DNA of 5,008 bases from CBDTYW01 sp965364735. Its GTDB lineage: Bacteria; Actinomycetota; Nitriliruptoria; Nitriliruptorales; Nitriliruptoraceae. The notes beneath the pieces were generated by a model, which had not been told where the DNA came from, made no database searches, and saw nothing but the letters and a program-made list of their open reading frames with translations. Shown piece by piece: positions 4,672 to 5,008 of this stretch (positions are counted from its first letter, which is position 1; every line of letters begins with the position of its first letter). Made by a program: the position numbers and the translations under genes. The stretch is from the NCBI GenBank assembly GCA_965364735.1, contig CBDTYW010000264.1, positions 1 to 5,008 on the forward strand, given 5' to 3'.

Positions 4672-5008
4672 GCGCCCCGACCGAGCGCATCGTGCTGCTC
4701 ACCTCCCGCGACCCGCACCGCGCCCCGGACGGTGCCCACCCGCTGCGCATCGCTGCGGACCTCGCGGGCGCCGGCCACACCGTGACCGCGCTGTTCGACC
4801 TGATCCTGCGCGAGAACCGGTTGTTGCTGGTGAACGCCTGGCCCGGTGGCAAGAGCGACCTTATGTGCGCGCCGGGTGGCGGGGTGGAGCCGGGGCAATC
4901 GTTGCCCGACAACCTCAGGCGCGAAATCCACGAGGAAACCGGATTGCGCGTAAGCGTTGGTGTGCCGGTTCTGGTCAATGAGTTTCACGATCCCGGCGGC
5001 AGTTTTCA
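4668..5008 (+). CDS. DsrE-like N-terminus running in frame into a Nudix hydrolase (partial, probable chimera)
   Basis: ATG 4668 overlaps the preceding stop by 4 bases, and the frame is open to the window edge (113 codons). Residues 1-43 or so (TERIVLLTSRDPHRAPDGAHPLRIAADLAGAGHTVTAL) resemble the first strand and helix of DsrE-family proteins, small cytosolic sulfur-relay or peroxiredoxin-like folds of about 120 residues. A DsrE neighbour suits the TusA-like gene upstream. At about residue 44 the sequence changes abruptly to a Nudix domain with a near-complete Nudix box, and the rest of the DsrE fold (its remaining strands and any cysteine) is missing. The first half is likely a truncated true gene and the second half a joined foreign fragment. 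Confidence 0.55.
   Translation, partial: MSAPTERIVLLTSRDPHRAPDGAHPLRIAADLAGAGHTVTALFDLILRENRLLLVNAWPGGKSDLMCAPGGGVEPGQSLPDNLRREIHEETGLRVSVGVPVLVNEFHDPGGSF
4800..5008 (+). other. Nudix hydrolase domain fragment, compositionally foreign
   Basis: The encoded segment LILRENRLLLVNAWPGG to NEFHDPGGSF is the first part of a Nudix domain. The Nudix box (GX5EX7REUXEEXGU) spans 4878-4946: G, five residues, Q in place of the first E, seven residues, then REIHEETGL with the metal-binding REXXEE glutamates intact. Family members hydrolyse nucleoside diphosphates linked to another moiety; the substrate is unknown here. NAWPGG, CAPGGGVEPGQS and NEFHDP resemble alphaproteobacterial Nudix proteins (from memory). 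Codons such as TTG, CAA, AGG, GTA, GTT and TTT, rare upstream, are frequent. The 3' end is cut by the window. Confidence 0.7.

Noticed and set aside
1..5008. CRISPR array, insertion sequence or phage genes
   Set aside because: No regularly spaced repeats, transposase motifs, terminal inverted repeats with target duplications or phage-type proteins were seen; the tRNA genes show no duplicated 3' end that would mark an attachment site within the window.

Overview
The window is very GC-rich DNA from an actinobacterium (Actinomycetota). The strongest pointers are a mycothiol synthase gene (mshD) and a GlnR-type atypical response regulator, both largely actinobacterial. GC-ending codons and GTG starts agree with this. 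The genus cannot be named; an uncultured or deep-branching lineage is possible. The last ~200 bases look foreign to the rest (see below).

Layout. Positions 57-374 hold three tRNA genes on the minus strand, transcribed Lys(TTT) - Asp(GTC) - Phe(GAA). A recognisable promoter sits just upstream at 406-435. Next to it, at 438-508, lie two back-to-back perfect hairpins of unknown role. mshD (527-1525, +) converges on glnR (1617-2303, -). Divergent from glnR, across only 30 bases centred on a perfect palindrome, is a two-gene unit: an alpha/beta-hydrolase homologue (2334-3239) whose nucleophile serine is replaced by leucine, and a MoaD-type sulfur-carrier protein (3236-3487) overlapping it by 4 bases. 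After a 155-base spacer with relaxed composition comes a winged-helix regulator with a TusA-like C-terminal domain that lacks the sulfur-carrying cysteine (3643-4671). It overlaps by ATGA the start of a DsrE-like gene (4668 onward).

How the genes may work together. Several link to thiol or sulfur chemistry: mycothiol synthesis (MshD), a sulfur carrier ending in Gly-Gly (MoaD), and a TusA-like/DsrE-like pair. TusA and DsrE proteins pass persulfide sulfur in other bacteria. The regulator plus DsrE arrangement suggests a sulfur-responsive unit in which the TusA fold has become a sensor domain. That is inference. GlnR is the actinobacterial nitrogen regulator, and its proximity to mshD matches the known neighbourhood in mycobacteria, although here the two genes converge.

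Caution. Within the DsrE-like gene, near 4795-4810, the reading frame passes without a stop into a Nudix hydrolase with a different base composition (about 77% GC before, about 62% after, counted by hand) and proteobacterial-looking codons. An assembly or amplification chimera is the simplest explanation. A true DsrE-Nudix fusion is much less likely.
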